The notes under the pieces: generated by a model
What the model was told of the DNA's origin: nothing
Databases searched by the model: none
What the model saw: the letters and a program-made list of their open reading frames with translations, nothing else
Assembly (NCBI GenBank): GCA_025055765.1
Contig: JANWWS010000046.1
Location: forward strand, 123,531 to 187,530
Direction of reading: 5' to 3'
Length of the DNA stretch: 64,000 nucleotides
Origin: Leptospiraceae bacterium
GTDB taxonomy: Bacteria > Spirochaetota > Leptospiria > Turneriellales > Turneriellaceae
Part shown: piece after piece, positions 8,427 through 17,109 of the stretch
How positions within the stretch are numbered: the stretch's first letter is position 1
Layout of the letters: each line of letters starts with the position of its first letter
Position numbers and translations under genes: made by a program

Positions 8427-9218
8427 ATGAGAGTTTTCGTTGTCCTTCTAAGCTTAGTTCTTTTATTGGCCTGTCGCGAAAGTCCAGAGGAGTTAGTACA
8501 CAAAGCCATCGCTTTGCGAGAGCAAGGGCGCTACCAAGAAGCGAAAAAAATTCTAGAAGAGGCACTAGCCATAGAACCAACAGCTACGGCATATAAGGAG
8601 TTGGGCAACTATTACTTGATAGCCGAAGGTAATCTTGATGAGGCTGAACGCAATTATCAGGCATCTTTGAAACTAAATCCCACATACCTAAATGCTTTGC
8701 ACAATATGGGGACGGTCTACCTTAACCGCTATGAGAAAACACAGGACGACCGGGGACGTGGCAATAAGCAGTATCTTGACACAGCATACCAGTATCTTAA
8801 ACAAGCCATGGAGCAAAACCCAAATTTTGGACTTACCCACCAAGAACTGGCACGCTATTTTTTTTATGCAGGTCAAATTCCCCAGGCACTAGAAAGTATT
8901 GAAAAAGCAATAAAACTGGAACCTAAATCAGCGAGAGCCTACCTCATAGCGGGTCAGCTCTACCTCAAAGGTAAAAAAGATCTCAAAACAGCCCACGAAT
9001 ACTTTGAAAGGGCCTATGCCTTTGACCGCAAGCTTCCTGATGTTCTTTACTATTTGCACCTAACAAGTCGAAAGCAGAACAAAACAGAAGATGCCATTTT
9101 TTACGAAAGTGAATACCGAAAATTGTTAGAGGAACGAAACCTTACCCCCGAGGAAATTCAAAGCGCTATGGGGGAGCTTAGGAAGGGTGGCAGCTTACCC
9201 CATTTCAATATTAAGTAG
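8427..9218 (+). CDS. TPR-repeat lipoprotein
   Basis: The 263-residue protein has a lipoprotein signal peptide (VLLSLVLLLAC, Cys16). At least five tetratricopeptide repeats follow (EEALAIEP, ASLKLNPTYLNALHNMGTVY, KAIKLEPKSARAYLIAGQLY, AYAFDRKLPDVLYYL). TPR proteins scaffold protein-protein interactions; here the scaffold would sit on a periplasm-facing membrane surface. There is no Shine-Dalgarno sequence before the ATG, and a consensus promoter abuts the start, so the mRNA is predicted to be leaderless. The next gene follows after 21 nt and encodes a related scaffold-like protein. The partner is unknown. Confidence 0.82.
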   Translation: MRVFVVLLSLVLLLACRESPEELVHKAIALREQGRYQEAKKILEEALAIEPTATAYKELGNYYLIAEGNLDEAERNYQASLKLNPTYLNALHNMGTVYLNRYEKTQDDRGRGNKQYLDTAYQYLKQAMEQNPNFGLTHQELARYFFYAGQIPQALESIEKAIKLEPKSARAYLIAGQLYLKGKKDLKTAHEYFERAYAFDRKLPDVLYYLHLTSRKQNKTEDAIFYESEYRKLLEERNLTPEEIQSAMGELRKGGSLPHFNIK

Positions 9219-9239
9219 AGAGCAAGTCGATAAAATACC

Positions 9240-11120
9240 ATGGGCCTTTTGGAAAAAAGCCAAAGAGCTCTTGCCCAAGAAAGTCAGCGAACTGAGATCC
9301 CCGAGAAAAAGGGTGGGTTAAGAGAAAGAGCTAATGCCTTATTGCGGGAACTTGGGCTCTCTTTGCACGGGAGAAAAAAGTCTCTACGGGAAAGAGCAAG
9401 CTTTCTACTAGCTCAAAAAATACCCATTACACCATCCCAAGAAAAAACCCATAAGGGTTTATTGGCTCGTGCCAAAGAGCTACTAGCTAACATCCTCAAA
9501 CAAGAAGACGAAAAAAAAAATTTATCTCAACAGCAACTAGAAAAAGAGGACTCCTCGAAAGAGCAAGAGAGTATAGAGCTCAGTCTTCCGCCAAACCCCG
9601 GGGATGAGGTGCTTGAGCATGTTTTCAACGAGGAAACCAGAGGAAAAGAAGAGTCAGCTAGCCTTGATCCCTCTGTACAGAAAGCCATCGAGCATTTTTT
9701 CGAGAGACTTGCCGAAGCTATAAGGGGAAAAGAAACCCATGTTTTGACACACCCCCAGGAAAAAGTAGCCTCTCCCTTTTTTGATGACCATAAAACGGCA
9801 CGCCTCTATGAAGAAAGCTACCGCCAAGACATAATAAGATCTGCCTCAACTCCTGGGGTAACATACCCCACTAAGGATCCGATCCATCTCAAGGAGCCAT
9901 ATTATATCTACCCTCAAAACCCTCCCGTAGAGATAAAGGACCCCTATCGACCCATGCCTCTGAAACTTACCTACCACCCCCAGGACATTGCCGTTCGGGG
10001 GACCCCTGACTACAGCCACCTGCGCACTTTGCAAAATGCCGAAAGTTTGCTACGTGAAGGACGTTTTGACGATGCCCTAGCCCTTCTCTACCGAACCTTA
10101 CCCCTCCTTGTTGTGGAAGAAAACCGAGAAAAGCTCCAAAGGAATATTGCCGACATTGAAGCTTATTTAGACAAAGAAAAGGACCGGCTATCTCTAGCTA
10201 AGTCTATTGGGATTGCCTCGGAGGCAAAAAACATTGAACAAAGAATCGAAAAAGCATCTTTTCAAATTGCCAACGCACCCATAGAGGCGCAAAACATCCA
10301 AATTGTCGCTCCTGGTACCCCCCCATCGACCGTTGTCTCTAAAGAAACTGGGAGCCAAAGTGCGAGCAGCCTATTGCCAATGGCTTCAGAGCTTGCGCAA
10401 GGTGGTCCAAGCATAGCAAGCCCCGCTCGTGGTCTTGGCATTCTACAGGAAGGGGAAAGCTCTAACCAAATAGTAGGTGTATCATCCCCCGCAGCGGCAA
10501 CACAGTTAGCTGTGGAGAGGGCGCTAAGCCCGGAAACCAGGGCAGCGGAACTTAAAGAGCCTTCCCCCACGTCTGCCCCCCATGCTATCGCCTCCGGAGG
10601 AGGCGGGGGGGGCGCGATAGCCACTTCAGATGTCCCACCAGACGTCGCCGAGACAAATATAGCCCAGCAGTCCCAGGAAGGCTCATCTGGTGAGAAAGTT
10701 TCTGCGCCACCTCCCCTAGCACCCCTTGCCCCCAGTGGTGAGGCATACGAACCACCCTTTGAAGAGAGGGAAGAGAAAAAAAATGAGGGCGAAGTTCAAG
10801 AAATTCGGGGTGTCCTTGAACTTAAACCTCCCGAAGAAGAAGACACACCATTCTTAACATTAACCTATGATTTTCAGAAAATCCCCCATGAATTTACTCT
10901 CTCAAAGGACCACCAGATTTTTGAGTATGCCTATTACAAATATAAACCCATGTTGCTAAAAGCCCACAAATACCTAAAACGCAAGCAAATCACTAAGGCA
11001 CTCAACTATTACCGGGTCATTCGGGAACAGCAAATACCTCCAGAATTTCGCAAAATGATCGACCGCAATATCCAAGACATTACCGAATACTTGCAAAAAT
11101 ACCTAATGGCTCGCCAATGA
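9240..11120 (+). CDS. Repeat-containing scaffold protein of unknown function
   Basis: The 626-residue protein has no signal peptide or membrane helix. The first 90 residues contain three copies of a roughly 30-residue unit built on a LRERA-LL / LLARAKELL core. A charged linker follows, then a TPR-like pair of helices near residue 265 (AESLLREGRFDDALALLYRTL). Residues about 350-520 are a Pro/Ala/Ser/Gly-rich disordered region that includes a run of six glycines. The C-terminus is another TPR-like module (KYLKRKQITKALNYYRVI). The stop overlaps the start of the prepilin peptidase gene (ATGA), so a role in pilus or type II secretion assembly is a reasonable guess. I do not recognise the family. 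Confidence 0.62.
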   Translation: MGLLEKSQRALAQESQRTEIPEKKGGLRERANALLRELGLSLHGRKKSLRERASFLLAQKIPITPSQEKTHKGLLARAKELLANILKQEDEKKNLSQQQLEKEDSSKEQESIELSLPPNPGDEVLEHVFNEETRGKEESASLDPSVQKAIEHFFERLAEAIRGKETHVLTHPQEKVASPFFDDHKTARLYEESYRQDIIRSASTPGVTYPTKDPIHLKEPYYIYPQNPPVEIKDPYRPMPLKLTYHPQDIAVRGTPDYSHLRTLQNAESLLREGRFDDALALLYRTLPLLVVEENREKLQRNIADIEAYLDKEKDRLSLAKSIGIASEAKNIEQRIEKASFQIANAPIEAQNIQIVAPGTPPSTVVSKETGSQSASSLLPMASELAQGGPSIASPARGLGILQEGESSNQIVGVSSPAAATQLAVERALSPETRAAELKEPSPTSAPHAIASGGGGGGAIATSDVPPDVAETNIAQQSQEGSSGEKVSAPPPLAPLAPSGEAYEPPFEEREEKKNEGEVQEIRGVLELKPPEEEDTPFLTLTYDFQKIPHEFTLSKDHQIFEYAYYKYKPMLLKAHKYLKRKQITKALNYYRVIREQQIPPEFRKMIDRNIQDITEYLQKYLMARQ

Positions 11121-11935
11121 TAGAAAAAGTAACCCTCGCTTTCTTTGGGGGTTTCCTCTATGCCTCGCTAGTTTCTTTCGCAGACACCCTAGCCGAGCGC
11201 ACCTATTACTTGTGGTTTTCTCGAGAACGAAAAAAAATCACCTCTAAATGGAAAAAACTTTTTGAGGGACGCTCACGGTGTGAACATTGCCATGGATATA
11301 TTAAAGCTATCTATCTTATACCTATTTTAGGTTATTTTTTGAGCCGTGCTCGCTGCCGCCATTGCCAGTGGCCTATCCCTATTCGACATGTCGTTATGGA
11401 AGGGGTATTTTTCTTTTATGGGGCCTGGCTATTCGCCACTTCACAGAACCATATCTCCCAACTAATTTTTGCTCTCGCCTTACCTAGTCTTGCCATTATT
11501 TGGCTAACCGATCGCCTTTTTTTTCTCATACCAGACCTGGCCCTCCTATACTTGCTTTTTTTAGGAATTCTTGATTTTAGCCTGAGAGGAGATGTATTTG
11601 CTATGGATCATAAAAAACTATTAACCCTACGGGCCACTCTAGATTTAAGTGCCTCTATCTTTTGGTTCCTACTTTTCCACTTAATTCGTTTACTCTCAGG
11701 CAAGAAACTAGGCTATGCCGATGCCACATTAACTCTTGCTCTGAGCTTACTTTTGGGCTTCTCCCGCGCTCTTCTTTTGCCAACACTGGCCGCTCTTTTA
11801 GCTATCCTAAACTATTTCCTCAAACATACCGGGAAAAAAGAAAATCGAAGGATTCCCTTTGCCCCCTACCTCATCATGAGTACCTTTTTCTTAAAAATGG
11901 TACCGGAACGACTTTTACTTAAATTTTTCTCTTAA
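11117..11935 (+). CDS. Type IV prepilin peptidase / N-methyltransferase
   Basis: The 272-residue polytopic membrane protein carries the N-terminal zinc-type motif of PilD/GspO with two CxxC pairs (C55/C58 and C80/C83) in the cytoplasmic loop. Membrane helices follow. The first catalytic Asp lies in TDRLFFLIPD (D132 or D140). The second is expected in a GxGD motif, which here reads GYAD (D202). The family cleaves leader peptides of pilins and pseudopilins and methylates the new N-terminus. The gene is translationally coupled to the preceding repeat protein and overlaps the convergent gene by 21 nt. The Gly-to-Ala change is unusual, but the Asp is retained. Confidence 0.8.
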   Translation: MIEKVTLAFFGGFLYASLVSFADTLAERTYYLWFSRERKKITSKWKKLFEGRSRCEHCHGYIKAIYLIPILGYFLSRARCRHCQWPIPIRHVVMEGVFFFYGAWLFATSQNHISQLIFALALPSLAIIWLTDRLFFLIPDLALLYLLFLGILDFSLRGDVFAMDHKKLLTLRATLDLSASIFWFLLFHLIRLLSGKKLGYADATLTLALSLLLGFSRALLLPTLAALLAILNYFLKHTGKKENRRIPFAPYLIMSTFFLKMVPERLLLKFFS

Positions 11936-14900
11936 ATTGTACAGATAGCGCAGATAAAAGCGGCCAAGCTCCCCTCCAGGTATTTCGTGGGGTGGCAAAA
12001 ACTCCCTAGGCTTTTGCCTTTCTGGTGTTTTGGCTACCCCAGGGCTAAGATAATACTCCCGGGCTGGCACAGCTTCTCTTTCGCTTTCTCTGTCTTCTCT
12101 TTGCTTTAGGGCTCGGCGTAGGCGTAGAAATTTGTCCTTTACCTCCTCTAGATTTTGGGCTAACCTTCTTAATTCACTTATCTCTTGCACTAAGGTTAGT
12201 TTTTGGGCCTCCTCTTGTAATTGCTGCTCAAGTATCCTTAAATCCTCCTCAGACCAGGTAGTGGATAGCCGCTGTTGGGCAAGTTGGCGAAGAGCCTGGG
12301 CAATTGCTTGCTGCCGCTCGGCAAGTTCTTGCAAATAAGCTTTTTCTAGAGCCGAAAGCGACTGCTCTTGGGCGCTCTTACTCTCTGCCAATTGGCGCAC
12401 TTGGGCAGAGATCTCCTTTTGCGCCTCTTCTGCCTGCGACAGCTCCTCACCCTGACCCGCTGCTTTAAGACTCATAATTTGCATCTTCATAGAAGACATC
12501 TGGCGCAAAAGCTCTTTACTTAAAAGATTAAGTTTCCAGCGCAGGTAGCTAATTTTTTCCTGCAAGAGGTAGGGGTATTCTTGGGCTACCAGCCGTGGTA
12601 TTTCCTCAAAGACATGCTCTGTCTCTAAAAGCAGTTTCTCAACAGCAGGAGGAAAAAAACCACTTTGGGCTAGCTTTTGCTTTAGCCAGTTTTTCTCATA
12701 ACGCAACGACGCTAAAAGCTCCGCTGCCCAAAATCCCATATTCATGGCCTCTTGGCGCACAAGGGTCTTTTTTTGCTGCAAAGGGCTAGTTTTCTCTTGC
12801 CATACCTGAGCAATATTATTAACCTTTAAAGCTGCTTGGCGAAAAACCTCACCTGCTTTTTCATAAGCTTGGCGCTCCTGGAGGCGCCTTAGGTCCTTGA
12901 GATCTTGGTGCCATGCTTCCAGGATTTTACGGCGCTCCCCCAAACGAGACATTTGCTCGTTGCTATTAGAGGCATGAGCAAGTTCTAGCTGGTTTTTTTT
13001 AAGATCTTCCATATAAATAGAACCTTTCTCCCTTACTTTAGCACTGACCTTTTGTTGCATTTCCTCAAGACGCTCTCGTTGTTTTTCTGACTCTTCGACA
13101 ATGTTTTCCTTTTTTTCACTAACAAGCGACTTCATAAGGTTTTCGGTAAACCGGATTTCTTTTAGTAATTTCTTCTCAAGACCTTGCAGCTCTCTGAGCT
13201 CTTGGATTTTCTTTAAATGCTCTATGGCATTTTCTAAACTTTGCAGATAATCCAGTCGTGACATTTTTTGGTATAGCGCTTCACTTACTTCGAAATCCTG
13301 AGGGAAGTTTTCCATAAGCTTGTGGAGTTCTGCTTCCCTTTCGGCAATTTTTTCCTCTAAAATAGCTTTCAGCTCATCGCTTAGCTTCTGGCGCCTTTGT
13401 CTCTCTTCTGGAGAGAGACTTTGTGTCTGAGTTGTCTTGGCTAGACTTTCCCTGACCTGACTTTGAAGTTCTCTTCTTTGTTCAAGCCATCTCTCCATAT
13501 CCTTCTCTACTTTTTGACCCTTTTCTTTTTGTCGTAGGCGTTGGAAAAGCTGATCGAATTCCCGTTCCGATTCAAGATAGCCCTGGTAAAGAGACTCGAG
13601 ATCGTGAGAAAGTTGGCTGATCTCGTTTTCTTCTAATTCTTGGCGTTCCTTTTCGTTTTCAGCAAGGCGTATTTCGACAATGTTACTAAATCCTAACTGA
13701 CCCGCCTGCGGGGGTTCCAAAAAAAAGCGAGAGAAAATCATAGAGTTATCTCTTGCTACCACCCCTATTTTAAAGACTCTTCCTGGGTAGTTGCGCAGAT
13801 CCACGCTGAAGTTACCCCTTGCCTCATAGAAGCCAGAGCTGGGAACCACTTCGGCATTAACTGGAAAAACAAAAAGCCCTCCTTTTTCGTTTTGGAGATA
13901 ACCCTTAAAAAAACGATAACCATAGTCATCGCGAGCATAAAAGGCAAGGTAGACTAGACCTTTCTCAGGTAGGGTATAGCCTTCGCCGGGATTTCGCAAA
14001 ATAATTTCTACTTTTGGCGCATAATCTGGTATCTCTTCAATATAATAGTTTGCAGAGTCAAAATATATCCCCGTCTTGCTATCTTTAATTCGAAAGGAAA
14101 ACGATGAACTAGTTTCTTGGGGGTATTGCATGCGAATTTCGCCATAGCCTTTGCTGTGTTTGAGTTTTTTTTGACCACAAAAGACTTCCCCTTCACCCTT
14201 ATAATAGACACGGGCCTTTATGTAAGAGCCGTAATGAAGATAAAGCAGATGGGATTGCGTGCTATAAGGCTTTACTTGCCCAAGTGAGGAAGGGGGAATG
14301 ACATCCAAAATGATTTTTTCAAAAATGCCTGGTAGCAAAGGTTCATAGACAAGCCATGGGGAAATCCGCCGTTCCCAACCGCAGAGGACATGAAGGCGCA
14401 GCTTTACTGTATGCTCCAAGGAGAGCAAGCGCACTTTGTCTGGCAAAATCTCCAGATTTTGAGTGTTACCTGGCTCGCCTTCAAATCCCAAGAGGGAACA
14501 TGGTTGGGCAAGCATGCCAAGCTTAATATCAAAAGAGTTCCCCTTTAAATATTTACCGGCTGGGGGTAGGAGAGAAAACTGAGTGAAGCCCAATAGCGCG
14601 GCTTCTTTTTCCCACAGTCTCTTAGGATTTATGGCAGAGAGCACAAGAAGAAACGAGAGGAGCACACAAAGGCCTAAAATCCATTTTGTGAAAAGCCCAA
14701 CGATCTCCTTCCACCAAAGCTCTCTTGGTAAGATCAATAAGCGTTTTTTATAAAAAGCAAGCAACTTCGCTCTTTTTTCCTCGGAGAGTGCTCCACGGGG
14801 ATAAAGCTTGTTTTTAGCAAGATCATGCAAAATTTCTGGGTCTACGACAAAGATATCCCCAAATTTTTTTTGCCACCCCCTGGTTTTTCTAAAAAGCACA

Positions 14901-15133
14901 CTAGGGAAAAAGACATATAGAAGCCCCCAGAAAAGAAAGGAGAAAATGATTAACACAGGAATGAACCCAAGAGAAATGTGGTATAGATACTGTATCGCTA
15001 ATAGCGCATCTAAAAAAGTAAGCAAAAGGAAAACAAAGAGAGCATAGACCACACCTCGTAAACCATAGCCTACTAGCAAAGGAAGGCTAATGGGAAAAGT
15101 GGGCCAGAAAAAATAGAATTTTTTTGTTGCCAT
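11915..15133 (-). CDS. Giant coiled-coil membrane protein (DUF4175-like)
   Basis: The 1072-residue protein has three N-terminal membrane helices: about residues 15-35, 50-70 and 145-170. A beta-rich extracytoplasmic region follows to about residue 490. Some 500 residues of Glu/Lys/Gln-rich coiled coil follow (EERQRRQKLSDELK, LEKAYLQELAERQQ). The C-terminal tail is basic and Pro-rich. This arrangement is like DUF4175-type bacterial proteins, but the match rests on architecture only. Such proteins probably span the periplasm or form filaments. It is divergent from the small Cys-rich gene at 15197 and overlaps the prepilin peptidase gene tail to tail. The function is unknown. Confidence 0.65.
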   Translation of the reverse strand: MATKKFYFFWPTFPISLPLLVGYGLRGVVYALFVFLLLTFLDALLAIQYLYHISLGFIPVLIIFSFLFWGLLYVFFPSVLFRKTRGWQKKFGDIFVVDPEILHDLAKNKLYPRGALSEEKRAKLLAFYKKRLLILPRELWWKEIVGLFTKWILGLCVLLSFLLVLSAINPKRLWEKEAALLGFTQFSLLPPAGKYLKGNSFDIKLGMLAQPCSLLGFEGEPGNTQNLEILPDKVRLLSLEHTVKLRLHVLCGWERRISPWLVYEPLLPGIFEKIILDVIPPSSLGQVKPYSTQSHLLYLHYGSYIKARVYYKGEGEVFCGQKKLKHSKGYGEIRMQYPQETSSSFSFRIKDSKTGIYFDSANYYIEEIPDYAPKVEIILRNPGEGYTLPEKGLVYLAFYARDDYGYRFFKGYLQNEKGGLFVFPVNAEVVPSSGFYEARGNFSVDLRNYPGRVFKIGVVARDNSMIFSRFFLEPPQAGQLGFSNIVEIRLAENEKERQELEENEISQLSHDLESLYQGYLESEREFDQLFQRLRQKEKGQKVEKDMERWLEQRRELQSQVRESLAKTTQTQSLSPEERQRRQKLSDELKAILEEKIAEREAELHKLMENFPQDFEVSEALYQKMSRLDYLQSLENAIEHLKKIQELRELQGLEKKLLKEIRFTENLMKSLVSEKKENIVEESEKQRERLEEMQQKVSAKVREKGSIYMEDLKKNQLELAHASNSNEQMSRLGERRKILEAWHQDLKDLRRLQERQAYEKAGEVFRQAALKVNNIAQVWQEKTSPLQQKKTLVRQEAMNMGFWAAELLASLRYEKNWLKQKLAQSGFFPPAVEKLLLETEHVFEEIPRLVAQEYPYLLQEKISYLRWKLNLLSKELLRQMSSMKMQIMSLKAAGQGEELSQAEEAQKEISAQVRQLAESKSAQEQSLSALEKAYLQELAERQQAIAQALRQLAQQRLSTTWSEEDLRILEQQLQEEAQKLTLVQEISELRRLAQNLEEVKDKFLRLRRALKQREDRESEREAVPAREYYLSPGVAKTPERQKPREFLPPHEIPGGELGRFYLRYLYNLREKFK

Positions 15134-15137
15134 TGTG

Positions 15138-15165
15138 TTGACAAATTAGCAAACTTTAGTATTTT
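15138..15165 (+). promoter_or_regulatory. Sigma-70-type promoter upstream of 15197
   Basis: TTGACA at 15138-15143 and TATTTT at 15160-15165 are separated by 16 nt, in the 63-nt divergent gap. AGGAG at 15187-15191 lies 5 nt before the ATG at 15197. The spacing between boxes, Shine-Dalgarno and start is conventional. Confidence 0.6.
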
Positions 15166-15196
15166 GTCCAGCCTTCCCAATTAGGCAGGAGCTAGC

Positions 15197-15478
15197 ATGA
15201 GAGAAAAGGTTTACTGCGCAAACTGTGAACATTGCCACGTAGTTAGGGTTTTTGAGGCAGACAATATAAAGTATGTCTTACGTGTTAAATGTGCAAAAAA
15301 ACGCTGGGCCAAACGCTCGGGAGAAGAAAAACAATATAAGTATTTTACGGTTGCCCGCCGGGTTCAAATAGATTGCCCTGATTATTCGCCCATGGGAGAT
15401 CCCAACCCCTTTATTAAGAACCTGAGAAGGGAATTACCCGTAAAAGACGAAATATACATGGCCCGCGAAGCTGACTAA
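15197..15478 (+). CDS. Small Cys-rich protein, putative zinc ribbon
   Basis: The 93-residue soluble protein has an N-terminal CxxCxxC cluster (YCANCEHCHVV), a further Cys in RVKCAKKRW and one in IDCPDYSP, consistent with a structural zinc site. The remaining sequence is basic. A strong AGGAG and a conventional promoter precede it, so it is very probably expressed. It forms a likely operon with the PtsN-like gene 10 nt downstream. No named family is recognised. An RNA- or ribosome-associated role is conceivable from the charge, but there is no direct evidence. Confidence 0.7.
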   Translation: MREKVYCANCEHCHVVRVFEADNIKYVLRVKCAKKRWAKRSGEEKQYKYFTVARRVQIDCPDYSPMGDPNPFIKNLRRELPVKDEIYMAREAD

Positions 15479-15487
15479 AAAAACAAT

Positions 15488-15976
15488 ATGAAATTTTCTG
15501 AGCTGGTCTGCGAAAAGGCCATTGTGATAGGCTGGCCAGCTCAGAAAAAACGGGAATCCCCAACTAAGTGGCATCTCATAGAAGATTTGTTTTTGTTTTT
15601 AAAAGAAACTCATGAGTTAGGTGATACGTTAGCGCAAAAGAGCTACGAAGCCATTATAGAAAGAGAAAGATCGCTCAGTACCGGGCTTGGCTCCCATGTG
15701 GCACTTCCCCACGCTTCCGTGGCGGGACTGCCGAAACCTCTAGGGGTCTGTTGTCTACTAAAGGAGGGTATTGACTTCGAAAGTATAGACCTTTTACCAG
15801 CAAAGATTATTGTCATGCTGCTCATGCCCAAAGGGCAGTTTGAGCGACATATACGAACTTTAGCAGGTATAGCTCAGCTCATGAATGACCAAAGCTTTCG
15901 CGATGGGCTCCTTGAAGCAAAAAACCCAAGGGAAGCCTATACCTTTATTCTCTCTTATGAAGAGAAACAAGACTAA
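15488..15976 (+). CDS. PTS IIA-like (PtsN-type) regulatory protein
   Basis: The 162-residue single-domain protein matches the EIIA fructose/nitrogen-regulatory fold. The phospho-accepting His lies in the GLGSHVALPHAS motif (second His expected). The C-terminal pattern HIRTLAGIAQLMNDQSFRDGLL is typical of PtsN. With no sugar-specific partner nearby, a regulatory phosphorelay role is more likely than sugar transport. The gene follows the Cys-rich gene at 10 nt and shares its promoter. Its stop interlocks with the stop of the convergent GNAT-like gene by 4 nt. Confidence 0.8.
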   Translation: MKFSELVCEKAIVIGWPAQKKRESPTKWHLIEDLFLFLKETHELGDTLAQKSYEAIIERERSLSTGLGSHVALPHASVAGLPKPLGVCCLLKEGIDFESIDLLPAKIIVMLLMPKGQFERHIRTLAGIAQLMNDQSFRDGLLEAKNPREAYTFILSYEEKQD

Positions 15977-17109
15977 GCCCGAAAATCCCTACGGAAAAGC
16001 CGATAGGTTTTGTAGTGATAAGCACCCATAGCCTTGACCCCTTCTATGATACGAGTGTTCGTTTCTGCAAGAAGAGAACAATCAGAGCCGGTATAGCCAA
16101 GACGAATACCATCCACTATCGTTCGGTAAACCAAGGCAAAGTCATAACCATGCCGGCGGTATTCTGGCAAGAGACCCATAATAATGGTGCGCGTCGTCTT
16201 AACCTTGCGCAAATGCCAGAGTATCTTAAAGATACCAAAGGGAAAGAGCCTCCCCTCTGCAAACTTTATGGCATAGTTAGCATCGGGGATGGTAATACAA
16301 AATCCGACAGGCTTTCCCTCTGCCTCTAAGATGAGGGCAAGTTCAGGGATCACAATGCGCTTGAGCTCCCGTACAATATTTTCCCACTGCTCATCGTTGA
16401 AAGGAACATGGCCCCAATTTTCTTTCCAAGCCTCATTAAAGATGTTTTTCACAGCTCGTATTTCTTCGTTCCACTTTTTCATGTTAGCGGGGCGGATTTT
16501 TACCTTTTCATTTCGCTGGAAACGCTGCCAAACCTTTTCCATTAAGGGGGGGATACCGGCATCTTTATCACGCCAGTAAGCGTACCAATCGATTTCTTTT
16601 ACAAAACCAACTTGCTCTAACAAACGAGGGTAATAAGGTGGGTTATAAAGACATAATATGGCTGGTATCTTATCGTAGGCATCCATGAGGATTCCAATTT
16701 CATCGTAAATGGTAAAATTCATGGGACCAATCATCGAGGTGCAACCCCTTTGCTTGAGCCAATTTTCCCCCGCATCCATCAGGGCAGCTACGGCCTCTAC
16801 ATCGTCGTAAGCTTCAAACCAGCCAAAAAAACCCTGATTTGTTTTGTAGTACTCATTATGGGCAAAGCTGCGGTGGAAAGAGGCGCGTGCTACAGGTCTT
16901 TCTCCTCGCCATGCCATAAGTAGAATTTTTTCTCCGATGCGATTAAAAGGCCCCTTTAAAATAAAGCGCACCTGCTCTGCATAAATAGGATGAACGTAAT
17001 ATGGGTTATCCCGATAGATGTCCCTACTAAATTCGACAAAGGTCTTAACGCCCTCGCGGTCCTGTCTGAGTTCTCTAACAGATAGTTTTAGGCTATTTGC
17101 TGGCCGCAC
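15973..17109 (-). CDS. GNAT-like N-acyltransferase-fold protein
   Basis: The 378-residue protein resembles the YghO-type family of GNAT-superfamily proteins: VRELRQDREGVKTFVEFSRDIYRDNPYYVHP at the start, then RASFHRSFAHNEY, GFFGWFEA, GPMNFTIYDEIGILMD and a C-terminal second acyltransferase-like half (IIMGLLPEYRRHGYDFALVYRTI). Acetyl- or acyl-CoA dependent transfer is presumed; the acceptor is unknown. The start codon is GTG and lies inside the end of the metallo-beta-lactamase-fold gene with a 17-nt overlap, so the two are translationally coupled and may act on the same substrate. Confidence 0.72.
   Translation of the reverse strand: MRPANSLKLSVRELRQDREGVKTFVEFSRDIYRDNPYYVHPIYAEQVRFILKGPFNRIGEKILLMAWRGERPVARASFHRSFAHNEYYKTNQGFFGWFEAYDDVEAVAALMDAGENWLKQRGCTSMIGPMNFTIYDEIGILMDAYDKIPAILCLYNPPYYPRLLEQVGFVKEIDWYAYWRDKDAGIPPLMEKVWQRFQRNEKVKIRPANMKKWNEEIRAVKNIFNEAWKENWGHVPFNDEQWENIVRELKRIVIPELALILEAEGKPVGFCITIPDANYAIKFAEGRLFPFGIFKILWHLRKVKTTRTIIMGLLPEYRRHGYDFALVYRTIVDGIRLGYTGSDCSLLAETNTRIIEGVKAMGAYHYKTYRLFRRDFRA

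Noticed and set aside
10262..10624. Pro/Ala-rich 120-aa frame on the minus strand inside the scaffold gene
   Set aside because: It is antisense to a low-complexity Pro/Ser/Gly region; the run of prolines mirrors the glycine codons and there is no ribosome binding site.
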